Source of the DNA: Agarophyton chilense
Lineage: Eukaryota; Rhodophyta; Florideophyceae; Gracilariales; Gracilariaceae
DNA: 64,000 nt
Direction of reading: 5' to 3'
Assembly: GCA_030374765.1 (NCBI GenBank)
Contig: JARGXX010000021.1
Coordinates: 248,001-312,000 of the forward strand
This document shows, one piece after another, positions 30,254 to 39,472 of the stretch. The notes beneath the pieces were generated by a model. That model had not been told where the DNA came from. It did no database searches and saw nothing but the letters and a program-made list of their open reading frames with translations. How positions within the stretch are numbered: position 1 is the first letter of the stretch; every line of letters starts with the position of its first letter. Both the position numbers and the translations under genes were made by a program.

Positions 30254-32149
30254 CTACGGGAAGCCCGAGGAGGGACCCGCCCCACCGTTGGGATTCTGAC
30301 CCTGATGGTACGCCGAGGCGAAAGCCAACATCTGGCTCACATCCGTCATACCCGGGGGAATCGGAATGCCCGCGTTCACGAGGCCTTGTCGCACACTATC
30401 CGCTTGCGGAGTGGCAACCGGCGCCTGCGCAAGGGTGTTCACACCCCACCCGGGGGGAGCAGATGGACCGCCACCGGATGCATTCGCCGCTGCAGCTGAG
30501 GTCGTTCCCACTGGTTGGAAGGGTGCAGATTGCTCCACAGGGAGTACTCCACTAGGAGCTGGCATGTCGTTATCCAACGCTGGATCGTCCAGGTCTACTG
30601 GAGGCTCGTACTCGTAATCGTCGGTATAAATGAACCCCGTCGGGTGTCCCTCCGGCATCGGTCGAGGCGAGTCAATCAGCGCCCGTGCTTGCGCCGCGCT
30701 GATGCGAACCCCTTCGAAGGGATTGTAATAGACCCAGTTACCGGAGCCCAGATCGTACCGGCCAGGAGACTTGTCTCGCGCGGATCCTTCCCCTGCGGGC
30801 TGATTTGCCACTGGAACTCGATCCCATTGGGTGTTGTCGATCACGTCCAAGATTGGATACAGGTCATGCACGCTGCTGGCCGAACCCAACGCTGGGACAA
30901 AGTCGATCTGACGCATGATGGTCCGTAGCATCGGAGGAATATACCAGATACGGAAATGGTCATGAGCATCCCAGAGGAGGTGCGCCGCTACGCGGGCTGC
31001 CCACTCGGCTGCAAAGAGGGCCCAGTATCCCGAGTTCGGGTCGTGCATCAAACGAGACCCGATATAGTAGATACATGGGGGCAGTTCAGCAAAGCACCCT
31101 CGGGGGACCTCGACCTTACTCCACCAAGCTGGAAGGGGCACGAATCGCCCAACCTTCGCCGTGTTACGGATACGCTCCAGTTCCACGTGAGGATACGGGA
31201 CAAGGAACCCGAAACGGGAGCGCGAGCGGCGCTCGAAGCGCACGCGTCGATCGAACCCATACTGGGTAAACTGCCGTTGAAGGTACCTGAATTTAGCCCG
31301 AAGGATGGGACGACTCCATTGGAGCATATCTTCTCAGAGAGGAAAACCCGGTCCGCGGAACTCGGCTTCGGGAAAGGCTGCCAGGTTATCCCCGTAGGAG
31401 ACCTCACCGTACGTGCGGTAATAGGCGACATCGAACCCGTACTCCGGGGGAACCAGATGGTCAAAGCGTGACCTCTCCAATCGCTGGTAGGCCAGAGCCG
31501 CCATCGCTGCGCGCGCCTTGTCCAGGGACTCCCCGCGACTGCGGTATAGATACTGAGGCTCTATGGCTACCCGTGCCCTCCAATCGGGAGAACGTACAAC
31601 CTCAACAGGTAGGCCACCCGGCAATAAGCCGTCCTCCACGTAGGAGTCGATGAGCTCATCGTCGCGAACCGCTGTCGGATGGAACCACGGAGCGCGGGAA
31701 TTTATCACCGGATCGCTAAGGGGACTCCACCTTCGAAAGGATTCGTTTGAGATCCAACCTCTGGAGTTTGCTACCAAGGGCATCGCATGAGCGGAGTTCC
31801 ACGCCACCGCGTTGATGTCCAAATACTCCTGAGGATGTCGGTTGCCCGCCGAGGCGGAAGGTTCGGTACCTGACGGAGCCGCATCCAAACCGGAGAAATA
31901 TCCACCCTGCTGGGGAGCTTCGTTGTCCGCCGGCGCGGAGGCCGATGGCCCCGAGAGTGGGTTGAGGACGTATGAGTTCATCCCCTTGAGAGGGTTGGTT
32001 GAGACTGCTGTTGCGAGAAGATGCTTATCGCCGGAAGTCGGAGGAGTAGGAGAAAGTTGTACCGATGCGCCGGTTTTGTGGCGATCCCCAGAAGTGGTGA
32101 AGGACCCCATTGGGAGAGCAGTATATATAGCGACCGGAACGCGAGACAC
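30254..32149 (-). CDS. Antisense coding block of the Ty3-like element, function unknown
   Basis: About 1.9 kb of long open frames on the strand opposite gag/pol, lying between the chromodomain frame and the 3' LTR. The predicted protein sequence is not low-complexity. It is rich in Trp, Tyr, Arg and Asp, for example WSPLSDPVINSRAPWFHP and YWALFAAEWAARVAAHLLWD, with a Gly/Ala/Pro-rich C-terminal region. No known domain was recognised, and it is neither gag nor envelope-like (no signal peptide or membrane span). The block shows about one break. TATATATA at 32123-32130 lies just upstream of the first ATG in this direction, probably too close to drive that ATG. Antisense genes of this kind are known in some plant Ty3 elements. 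Confidence 0.7.
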
Positions 32150-32178
32150 CCGCGCCTCGGAATGTTCTTCCTCGTCTT

Positions 32179-32191
32179 AAGGAGGGGGAGA
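32179..32191 (+). other. Polypurine tract of the Ty3-like element
   Basis: AAGGAGGGGGAGA directly abuts the TG of the 3' LTR, as needed for plus-strand priming. Confidence 0.9.
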
Positions 32192-33105
32192 TGTAGAGCA
32201 ACGCCCAGTTAGGGGATACTTGAAGAAGCAACTCATAGAATGAGGATTGAACCCTCCGAGGGTTATGATTATGATCCCCTCTAAGGTGTGCTGAGGTGGC
32301 ACTGTTTTCTGGTTAGAATTCGACTATAAGGGAAAATTCGGATGGCCCATGGTTGGATTGGCCCCGTGATACACGTGGCTTAATTTTGGCACCGAATTTC
32401 GGATATTTGTAGAACGTTGGACTTTTGGGCCCTGACAGTTGGATCTCCACGTGTATGGCCCTGAGCAGGTGTGCACTACTGTAGAGTTTAGTTAGTGGGC
32501 CCTACTTAGGGAGATGAGATCGGACAGTCCGAAGCTCAAAGTAAATGGGAGCCAAGGTTGGTCTTTGATACCTTTAGAGGTTCTTCGTCGCCATCGTTTC
32601 GGCCTTACAACCCGGAACGGGCTCTGGTTAGCAACGCCTGCGTAGGGACACGACTCCACTTGGAGAGTGCCCACGTTTGGGTTCCGTGCAACCACCCCCT
32701 TGGGACCGCTCAGACGACCTGCGTGCACGATACCCCGTGGGGGTTCTGCTTACGTGTTGCGTGCTTTTTGTGTTTCCTTTCGAAGACAGGTTTTCGCCCC
32801 TGTATTGGGTTTCTTTTGTTGTTTCGCCCCTTTTCTGGTTCTCGGGTCCGGTGCCTGTTAGTGCCCGACCCTCGCCCCGTATTTCCTCTTCGCCGGATTT
32901 TCCCCCATTCTTTGGGATACCCATACCCATTCCCGATCCAACGGTTTCTACCCCTCACCTCCGTCGGTACTGCCGGGATCCCCCGTGGGAGTTACACCCC
33001 ACACTACGGGTGGAACGGAGGGCTCTGTCTCCGAGTCTGCCTCCCCCAGGGAGCAAGGCTTCGAACACCTTTAGAGCACTTCCCGTCGCCGGGTTTTTCT
33101 CCACA
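32192..33105 (+). repeat. Ty3-like 3' LTR (914 bp)
   Basis: Direct repeat of 21340-22253, same length, TG...CA ends, followed by the GTAGG duplication at 33106-33110. Confidence 0.95.
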
Positions 33106-33482
33106 GTAGGCGGTGAAGACGCGCCGAAGGCGAAGAGTTCAGAGCCAAAACTCCCTCCTTGGTCTCTACCAAGAGGGTGTTTACTGGGGAGTAGTGCTCA
33201 ACCTCCTAAGCAGTTTGGCGCGCGGCCCCTGACAGTGGGCGCGCCCCCGAAACATAGACACTAAATAGCGATAGCGTAGCTAAATAAATACTAAAAATTA
33301 CTAAATAATACTAACCATTGGGTACAATCCGGGCCACGTGTGGCACGCCTCGCACTCGAGCGTCAGCATCCGTACAGTCCACGTGTTCCACCAGTGTGCA
33401 CTTCCGGTCCTAACCGGCCGTCAGCACGCAATAGCGGTATAGCTTGTCATAGCCCAAGCTATTCTTCAAGCGAGCGAAACCT

Positions 33483-34031
33483 CTAAGTCCTACGAAGAAA
33501 CCCCCTTGAAGGGCATTGTCCTTCAGCCAGAATGGGAGTGAGTGTCGTATTTTTCTTGAGGCCGTTGAGTATGAATTCGACTGTGGTTTCCTCTTGTTTT
33601 ATGCTTTGATAACGTGCCGCGATCATCTTCTGGCGTATTGCCGTGTGAAATTTGATGCAGCTGTCAATTTTGGTTTCTCTGTTGTATGGCACATTTTCTG
33701 CTTCTGTTTTTAAAAATTTGTGATCGTCCTTGGTCGCTTGAATAATATGCGCTATGATATTTGCTACCAGTTCATGCGGTGTGGAAAAGTCGCCCGGTAC
33801 TAATAAGAGGCCGAGTATGTCGGATGGGATACTGCTGAGTGTAGCTGAGAGTAGTTTGAACGATCGTTTGATGTGATTTTCGAGTTCTTTGGGGTCTGTG
33901 GGTGTATCTGGATTGCTGGAGAGATGTTTCTTGGCGTTGATTGTGATGGAGTAGGTTTTGAGCGCGAAATACAATGGTGCATAGTTTGATATATCTAGCT
34001 CTGGTTGTCTGGGTTGTCTGTCGCTGTCCAT
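33483..34031 (-). CDS. Copia-like gag region, fossil
   Basis: Starts MDSDRQPRQPELDISNYAPL about 230 bases inside the copia-like 5' LTR and reads as an alpha-helical gag N-terminal part (LKTYSITINAKKHLSS, FKLLSATLSSIPSDILGLLL). The last codons before 33483 belong to the LTR-like insertion, which begins at 33525 in this direction. Identified by position and character, not by a specific motif. Confidence 0.6.
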   Translation of the reverse strand: MDSDRQPRQPELDISNYAPLYFALKTYSITINAKKHLSSNPDTPTDPKELENHIKRSFKLLSATLSSIPSDILGLLLVPGDFSTPHELVANIIAHIIQATKDDHKFLKTEAENVPYNRETKIDSCIKFHTAIRQKMIAARYQSIKQEETTVEFILNGLKKNTTLTPILAEGQCPSRGFLRRT

Positions 34032-34244
34032 TTTGCGGTGTTGTGTTGTGTCTTTTGGGTGATGTGTGTCGTTTTCTGTGATAGTGGCGTTGTGGTATAG
34101 CTCTTGCGTGATTATGTTTATGTTTTTGATGTCTTGCCGTCGTTGGCGACGGGCGGTGCGTGCATTTGTTGTATTCGTTGTGGGTTGTTTGTGTGTCTGT
34201 GGGATGGGATTGGAGAAAAGGTGGGCTACGGTTTGCGTTTTCAG

Positions 34245-34264
34245 GCAGCGTAGGGCTCATAACC
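34245..34264 (-). other. Copia-like primer-binding-site candidate (Met-tRNA anticodon arm)
   Basis: Plus strand GCAGCGTAGGGCTCATAACC directly abuts the 5' LTR. GGGCTCATAACC is the anticodon arm of initiator Met tRNA (as in yeast), so the minus-strand element transcript would pair with an internal tRNA segment. Drosophila copia and yeast Ty5 are known to prime this way. Confidence 0.7.
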
Positions 34265-34350
34265 TGTGAGAGGAAGACTATGGCTGACCTTTACTTCGAG
34301 CTCATCTTCGTTAGACTAAAGTACTGTCTATTTCTACTGTAATGTTTGAC
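34265..34350 (-). repeat. Copia-like 5' LTR (86 bp)
   Basis: Direct repeat partner of 17503-17588 with two differences by eye. The next plus-strand base (A, 34351) would complete a TG...CA terminus on the element strand. Confidence 0.8.
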
Positions 34351-34351
34351 A

Positions 34352-34906
34352 CAATTTGAATCTGGTTTCATCACATTGAATGTGGAAACAGTGTTTGTTT
34401 CCGCAACAGGTGCAGTATAAGTGGCTCTGCGTAATCGGTTCCCGTTTGCCATTAAGTCAGAAAGCGAAGTTACAGCTTACAATGCATTCGTCTCATAACT
34501 ATCTCAAAAACTATAAACCGTTGATGATACCTCCAGGTTGAAAGTACCCTTGTATATCTTGCGAGCATTAGAGTTGTAGGAATCGTGACTAGGTCACAAT
34601 GTCGCGCATGACATGCGCCCCTACTATACAAAAAACCCTCCAAGGCCCCGAATGGGCGAGGGTCGCTAATCATTTGCCACTATATCACCAGAGACATCCG
34701 CACAAGTGGCAATGAAGGCGGGCAATGATGATGCGCATGTACACTACTGTAACTTTAACCGAGGCACGTGTAAGGTTGCAGTAAATGGTCAAAAATACAA
34801 TACAGTAGATTTATACTTCCACAAGCCAAGATTACCTTCAAGTCGCAAATGCGATTTGAGCCATTCTCCGACCGCGCAATTTGCCTTGCTTTCTTAATCT
34901 TCCATG
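34352..34906. other. Intergenic stretch right of the retroelement nest
   Basis: About 555 bases between the copia-like LTR and the 3' end of the beta-helix/DUF4470 gene. No RNA gene, repeat or coding frame could be supported. Confidence 0.5.
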
Positions 34907-37900
34907 CTACAGCACAATGGCCTTGCGCATTGCTATGGTCTCCGAATCACTGAGCTCACGAGTCTTCAACGTGCTTGAACGTATGAGGTTGACCGACTGT
35001 GTTGCACCTTTCATGACTCCATCGTTTAAGTCCACGTGACAAAGACGAGCACTAAAAGGTCTCATTAGAAAAATGTCTTTTTTTCTCACAATCACTTCGC
35101 AAACTCCACGTGAAGGTGAGCACTCAAACACATCAAACAACCAAACCGTTTCTTCATTAGCTTGGCCAAGATTAAATCCCAGTTGCAATATTTGGTGCCT
35201 GTGAAAGCCGAGCACGGGATGAGTATGCAAACCAGGAAGTGTAAGCGTAGCGACTAATAAATCTGCTTCGTTCCCATCCATTATCATCGCATGTGCATAG
35301 AGTTCCAGTTTAAACAGAGATATTGCGCGTGAAGCGTTACACATTTCCTTGACGACATCTCTTGCATGAAATTCTGTCGACCTCATTGCGGCTGTTACCA
35401 CATGCAACGCTGCAACCGCAGATGGCCAAGCTGCAATAGGATACCCAATCTTACAACTCAGTCCAACTGGCTTCACTCCACCACACCATCGTTTCGCCGC
35501 CTTCATCATCGACATACGCAGCCTCTCGCGCTCTTGAGTATCAAACGACTCATAACTCTTCGCTTGGTAGACCCAACGAGCTCCAGTATTAATTCCATCG
35601 CCATACGAGTCCGTTGCATCGCTTTCCTCGACAACGGTGCAAAGATCAAACAACTCTACGAGATCCTCTCTGCTTGATCCGCGCAACAAATGCTCGTCCA
35701 GGTCTTTGCGAAGAATTTGCATGTCTTGATCAAGAGTTCGAGCGATCATCGTATGCATTAGCAAAATCCCACCAGGACGGGCTAGACAACGGGCAGCGGA
35801 TATTAAACAAGCCGGCTTTGATATGTAGTCGAGAGCATTTGACAACTCCACTACGTCAACCTCACGCTGAGACCTCAACACAAATGTTAGATCCCCCGGC
35901 TGAACTTCGATTCTCAGTGCACCGGAACGTAATGCGCGTGCAACGATGGGCCCTTTCTCATTCATCACATCACAGGCAGCCGAGTGGAGTCTAGTCACGT
36001 CCCCCTGAATGAAAGCGCGCATATCGATTGAGCGGAATATGGACGACTCGTACATTTTGTAGTGCAAACCTGGGGCTAAAAGTGTCGGATTCACTTTCTC
36101 TCCTCCCCCATTGAGCAGCTCTGCTTTGTTCAACAGCGCGCTTGATTCCGAATCCTTTAATCCCGCTGCCAACGCGGCAAGCATCTCCGTAACATTTCCG
36201 ACATTGTTCTTGTACCAAGCAGCTGAAACTGAGAAAGTATCACGCTCCTCGCGAACTTCCCTGAGAGTGCGCTTGCATGAGGCCCATTCCGACCAGCAAC
36301 ACGTTAGTGCAGCTCGAACGTGAGCGTCCAGTGGTGAAAGCCAGTTTGGAAGCTTTCCTTTGATTAAATCTGCAAGCACCTTGAGCAAAGCCGTGTGATC
36401 TCCGAGCGTGAGCGCGATGCTCCCCCACACATGGAGCCAGATGCGAGCCGCTCGTTTGCGACTGTTCGCGCGAACATTTTCCTCCTTGGGCCAAAGTCGA
36501 CATGCAAGCTCAAGCAGTGTAATATTGCGCGCAAGAATCGAGATCGAAATGTCGTTTAGCGAAAAGCAAACCTTCTTGAGTTGCTTCTTCTCCAATCCGC
36601 ATATGGTTTCCACAACGTTCCTTATATCCCCGCACGCAGCCAGAACAACTATAACTTCGTTTTTCTTTAAGTTTTTTGAGTCGGCATAGCGAAGAACATC
36701 TGTACCATACGTATTGCCGATGGGATAATCCGTCCAGAAGTGTTGCTTTCCCAATAAACGGTACAATGCTCCCGCACCTCCTGGAGTTTCGTTATTCGAA
36801 GAAGAAATTCGGTCAGTGTCTGCATGGTTTGGTACCCCGGGTTGTACCTCGGACCGAATGTCTGCGCGCTTCATATCCTCTCGTAATCTTTCAATGCCCG
36901 ATGCGTTTCGAGCGAGTGAAACTGTCTTGACCATGAATTTGTTGATAGGGATATTTCGTGCTCCCATTGCACCCATCCTTGCTCTTAGCTCAGGTGGAGC
37001 ACTGCTGACTGAATCGACGATTGCCCGAGCCGGTTTGCCCACGAATACGGAGTGCTCAATATTGACTTTACCTTCGTAGTTGACGTCAACCCGCACACCT
37101 GCATCGCCGGCATTTCCATGATCGAAACGGCAGTATTGTATTGAGACGTCGCATCCGCCCTTAATGTACACGTCTGCCATCACACATCTAGTGAAGAGAC
37201 AGCCTTGTATCATTGCCTTTGCACTTTGGTCAATCGTTACTCCAGAGCTTACTATCTGCGACCTATTCTTACCGCAACCCCGCACGCAACAGTTGCGCAG
37301 GATGACGACAAGTTGCGCACTGTCCACATTACCACGAGCTGAATCCATCGCGATATCTGCTGTTGCACATGCCAATGAGTTTTCACGGAGTTTTCTGAAT
37401 GACTCCTCCAAGTTATATTCGTCAAATGTTGCCGGCGCACGCGGACCGAGGCATTGCACACCTTCTATGCCGGCGTTCTCAACCAGGGTCTCCTCGAGAA
37501 CGATTGAGCGAGCGCCCCCATAAGCGCTGACACCTGATTTAGACATGTTCTGGATTTTTGAGCGAACAATCGTTGCGGAAGCACCCTCTCTTACTTCAAC
37601 ACCTACAGTGCAATTGCTGAAGGTACAAAACGCTATCAAAGCTGTGCTTGTAGGATCCGTAACAAGAATACAGTCTTCAATATGGTCATTGATTGAACAG
37701 TCAACCAATGTGAGATAACTTGTCGTCACAATCATGGCACCCAATGCACCTTTAAAACGTAAACTCCACACAGCAAGATTACCTCGTTGAAGAAACAAAG
37801 CGTGAGGGGCGTTTGAGGCATCTATCAAGGCTGAACCATCAAGCCCAACGATGTGTGCCGGCAGTGAGAATTCGCCAAGAGGCATCTGGCAATTGGTCTC

Positions 37901-38401
37901 CAAGACAGCCACAACTCCAGCGCAATCAAGAATGTCTTGTGTCCTTGTGACCAAAACAACCTTTGAGTCCGATATGTATCGTAGTAATTCAGCAGCACAA
38001 GTACTAATTGGGTTTTCGTCGCATGAAACGAGTTCGAGCCCGACAACGTTTGGAAGGTTGTTACCTCCAGCAGCTTTGATTAGCGCGAAAGCCCGAGCAT
38101 TGGCCATGGCAATGTCGCAACGTCTTCGAGCGGCATCAATAGCTTGCTGCGGCAAGGGCATGGCTGCATACGCAGATGCAAGGCGATAGTGAGCTTTTGC
38201 GTTTCGTGGATTTAAGATGATTGCTTCTAGAGCATGTTGAGCAGCGCGTTCATACTGGGAGATCTTGAGAACACATTGCGAGGCGTTTGACAGTTGTAAC
38301 GACTGGTCCACCGAACTTTGGGCATTCTTGGCTGCAGTAAGAAAGGCTTTCTCGGCAGCTCCATATTTACCTTGACCGAAAAGATCCTTGGCTGGTGTCA
38401 T
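34907..38401 (-). CDS. TPR / parallel beta-helix / DUF4470 protein
   Basis: A single-exon protein of 1,164 residues from the ATG at 38401 (MTPAKDLFGQGKYGAAEKAF). Residues 1-110 form TPR-like helix pairs (YERAAQHALEAIILNPRNAK). About 190-460 read as right-handed parallel beta-helix rungs, with repeated turns such as DCSINDHIEDCILV, NCTVGVEVREGASATIVRS and NAGIEGVQCLG. Around 580 a DUF4470-like block appears (VVLAACGDIRNVVETICGL, then FSLNDISISILARNITLLEL). DUF4470 is found in DNAAF3 and in fungal and animal MYND proteins and resembles a methyltransferase fold. Near 834-885 a second stretch (VDVVELSNALDYI, PGGILLMHT) continues that fold. No MYND finger is seen. A role in protein assembly or chaperoning is possible from the family but unproven. 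Confidence 0.85.
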   Translation of the reverse strand: MTPAKDLFGQGKYGAAEKAFLTAAKNAQSSVDQSLQLSNASQCVLKISQYERAAQHALEAIILNPRNAKAHYRLASAYAAMPLPQQAIDAARRRCDIAMANARAFALIKAAGGNNLPNVVGLELVSCDENPISTCAAELLRYISDSKVVLVTRTQDILDCAGVVAVLETNCQMPLGEFSLPAHIVGLDGSALIDASNAPHALFLQRGNLAVWSLRFKGALGAMIVTTSYLTLVDCSINDHIEDCILVTDPTSTALIAFCTFSNCTVGVEVREGASATIVRSKIQNMSKSGVSAYGGARSIVLEETLVENAGIEGVQCLGPRAPATFDEYNLEESFRKLRENSLACATADIAMDSARGNVDSAQLVVILRNCCVRGCGKNRSQIVSSGVTIDQSAKAMIQGCLFTRCVMADVYIKGGCDVSIQYCRFDHGNAGDAGVRVDVNYEGKVNIEHSVFVGKPARAIVDSVSSAPPELRARMGAMGARNIPINKFMVKTVSLARNASGIERLREDMKRADIRSEVQPGVPNHADTDRISSSNNETPGGAGALYRLLGKQHFWTDYPIGNTYGTDVLRYADSKNLKKNEVIVVLAACGDIRNVVETICGLEKKQLKKVCFSLNDISISILARNITLLELACRLWPKEENVRANSRKRAARIWLHVWGSIALTLGDHTALLKVLADLIKGKLPNWLSPLDAHVRAALTCCWSEWASCKRTLREVREERDTFSVSAAWYKNNVGNVTEMLAALAAGLKDSESSALLNKAELLNGGGEKVNPTLLAPGLHYKMYESSIFRSIDMRAFIQGDVTRLHSAACDVMNEKGPIVARALRSGALRIEVQPGDLTFVLRSQREVDVVELSNALDYISKPACLISAARCLARPGGILLMHTMIARTLDQDMQILRKDLDEHLLRGSSREDLVELFDLCTVVEESDATDSYGDGINTGARWVYQAKSYESFDTQERERLRMSMMKAAKRWCGGVKPVGLSCKIGYPIAAWPSAVAALHVVTAAMRSTEFHARDVVKEMCNASRAISLFKLELYAHAMIMDGNEADLLVATLTLPGLHTHPVLGFHRHQILQLGFNLGQANEETVWLFDVFECSPSRGVCEVIVRKKDIFLMRPFSARLCHVDLNDGVMKGATQSVNLIRSSTLKTRELSDSETIAMRKAIVL

Positions 38402-39472
38402 CAGGCTAGGCTTGGGCAATATGAAGCTTCCGGTGGGCTTTGCTTTTACCCACGAATTTTCACTTAAGAAAGGGTTTCTTTCCTTCCTTCCTTTTCGGCT
38501 AGGAGAAAGTTTACTTTTTATCCTGGATGAGAACTGTGACAGAGAGTTAAAATGGAAGATATGTTGGCTATATACTGGCTGGATACTTTTTGTTTGCACT
38601 TTTCAGGTTCAAGTGATGTGGTGTACGCGACATCATATCATACCCCTGTATCCTTTGTGGAGGCTTCCTGGCTGTTTCAAACGAGAGATATCGAAATCTT
38701 AGTACCAACAGCGGACAGTGAGATCGACTTTCAATCAAAATCATTGAACTTGTGAGGCAGAGTCGATGAATGAGGGCTTCAAGGTTCAGTCTTGTGACGA
38801 GGATTGTTTTTCAAGGGCCTGTCACCATAAACAAACTAGATTTGTGATGGCCTGCCCCTCGAATTTGCAGATAACATCTTTTCGCGATGTTACCTGGTAG
38901 GTGCAATAGGGAAAAAGCTACTATTGCTTGTGCCGTGAGCCTCACGATATCGTTCCCTAGTCGCACAGAACTCATGTTTACACGGAAAAGTGGATGGTGG
39001 CGACTTAACTGAACTCCACCACCACCTTGGCCTCGCGACTTCTAGCCAGGTTGTCTAGAGCTTCTATTTTTACGTTGCTGCTCTGATGGACGCATACGTA
39101 CAGCAGTTCGCTGGATTAAGCTATTTTACTACGAGTTGCAGGACACAGTACGCCATGAGCCACTCGACCCGTTGTAGCACAACTGCTTTCTAAAAAGCTT
39201 GCGGATATATCGCCCCGTTTGGTACACCTTACTACATACCACTGGTACCGTTGGTACATCACCAGGCTTCTCCATATAAAACTTGGGCGTCAATTTTTGA
39301 TACTGCATCACAATCGAGTTGGATTCTTCTTCTTTATTGCGGTTTTGACTTCTAATTACTACAAGAGATATATATCTCTCAGGCATTTCTCCTTCGTCAA
39401 GAAGGTCGGAACCTTTCTTTGCGCATCCACAGTCAGTTGTCTAAGGGGTTTCAAAGCTTCTCGGATTTGTAT
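38402..39472. other. Intergenic, about 1.07 kb
   Basis: Upstream region of the beta-helix/DUF4470 gene and 3' region of the alpha-solenoid gene (both minus). Scattered frames under 110 codons only. No RNA gene or repeat was recognised. Confidence 0.5.

Larger units (their letters stand above)
21340..33105 (+). mobile_element. Ty3/gypsy-like LTR retrotransposon with chromodomain frame and antisense block
   Basis: An 11,766-bp element with two 914-bp LTRs (21340-22253 and 32192-33105), both TG...CA, and a perfect 5-bp TSD GTAGG. The LTRs differ at about 14 positions by eye (about 1.5 percent), so the insertion is fairly recent. Inside are a primer-site candidate, gag with a CCHC knuckle, and pol in Ty3 order (protease, RT, RNase H, integrase). 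A separate chromodomain frame, a purine-rich low-complexity stretch, an antisense coding block and a polypurine tract follow. It looks nearly whole, with about one break in pol and about one in the antisense block. It sits inside an LTR-like insert in a copia-like element. Confidence 0.93.
20867..33525. mobile_element. LTR-like insertion (solo-LTR candidate) carrying the nested Ty3-like element
   Basis: Begins TGTAGGACAACGC and ends CCTTCA, flanked by the 5-bp duplication GCCAG, inside the gag-like part of the copia element. Without the nested Ty3-like element it is about 888 bases (20867-21339 plus 33111-33525), a length close to the 914-bp LTR. Its first 13 bases resemble the start of that LTR (TGTAGAGCAACGC). 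No coding frame or internal repeat was seen, so a solo LTR of a related family is the simplest reading. A short non-autonomous element is the alternative. Confidence 0.7.
17503..34350 (-). mobile_element. Ty1/copia-like LTR element, old, interrupted by nested insertions
   Basis: The outermost element of a nest, on the minus strand. Its ends are 86-bp direct repeats (17503-17588 and 34265-34350) differing at two positions by eye. Just inside the right repeat is a primer-site candidate matching the anticodon arm of initiator Met tRNA. Copia gene order is visible from right to left: a gag-like frame, a basic/His-Cys segment, aspartic protease (DSGAH), GAG-pre-integrase (H...H...C..C), integrase, then RT-linker and RNase H pieces. 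Its coding block looks broken and incomplete in several places. It has been entered by a TSD-flanked LTR-like insert that itself contains a full Ty3-like element. No clear target-site duplication was seen at the outer ends. It is the oldest layer of the three by nesting. Confidence 0.85.

Noticed and set aside
32123-32130. TATATATA as promoter of the antisense block
   Set aside because: It lies only about 12 bases before the first ATG, too close for a normal TATA-to-start distance; it could serve only a later ATG.
7275-34350. Giant helicase and adjacent retroelements as one functional silencing locus
   Set aside because: Only adjacency supports it; the retroelement nest could have landed anywhere, so it is kept as an idea rather than a claim.
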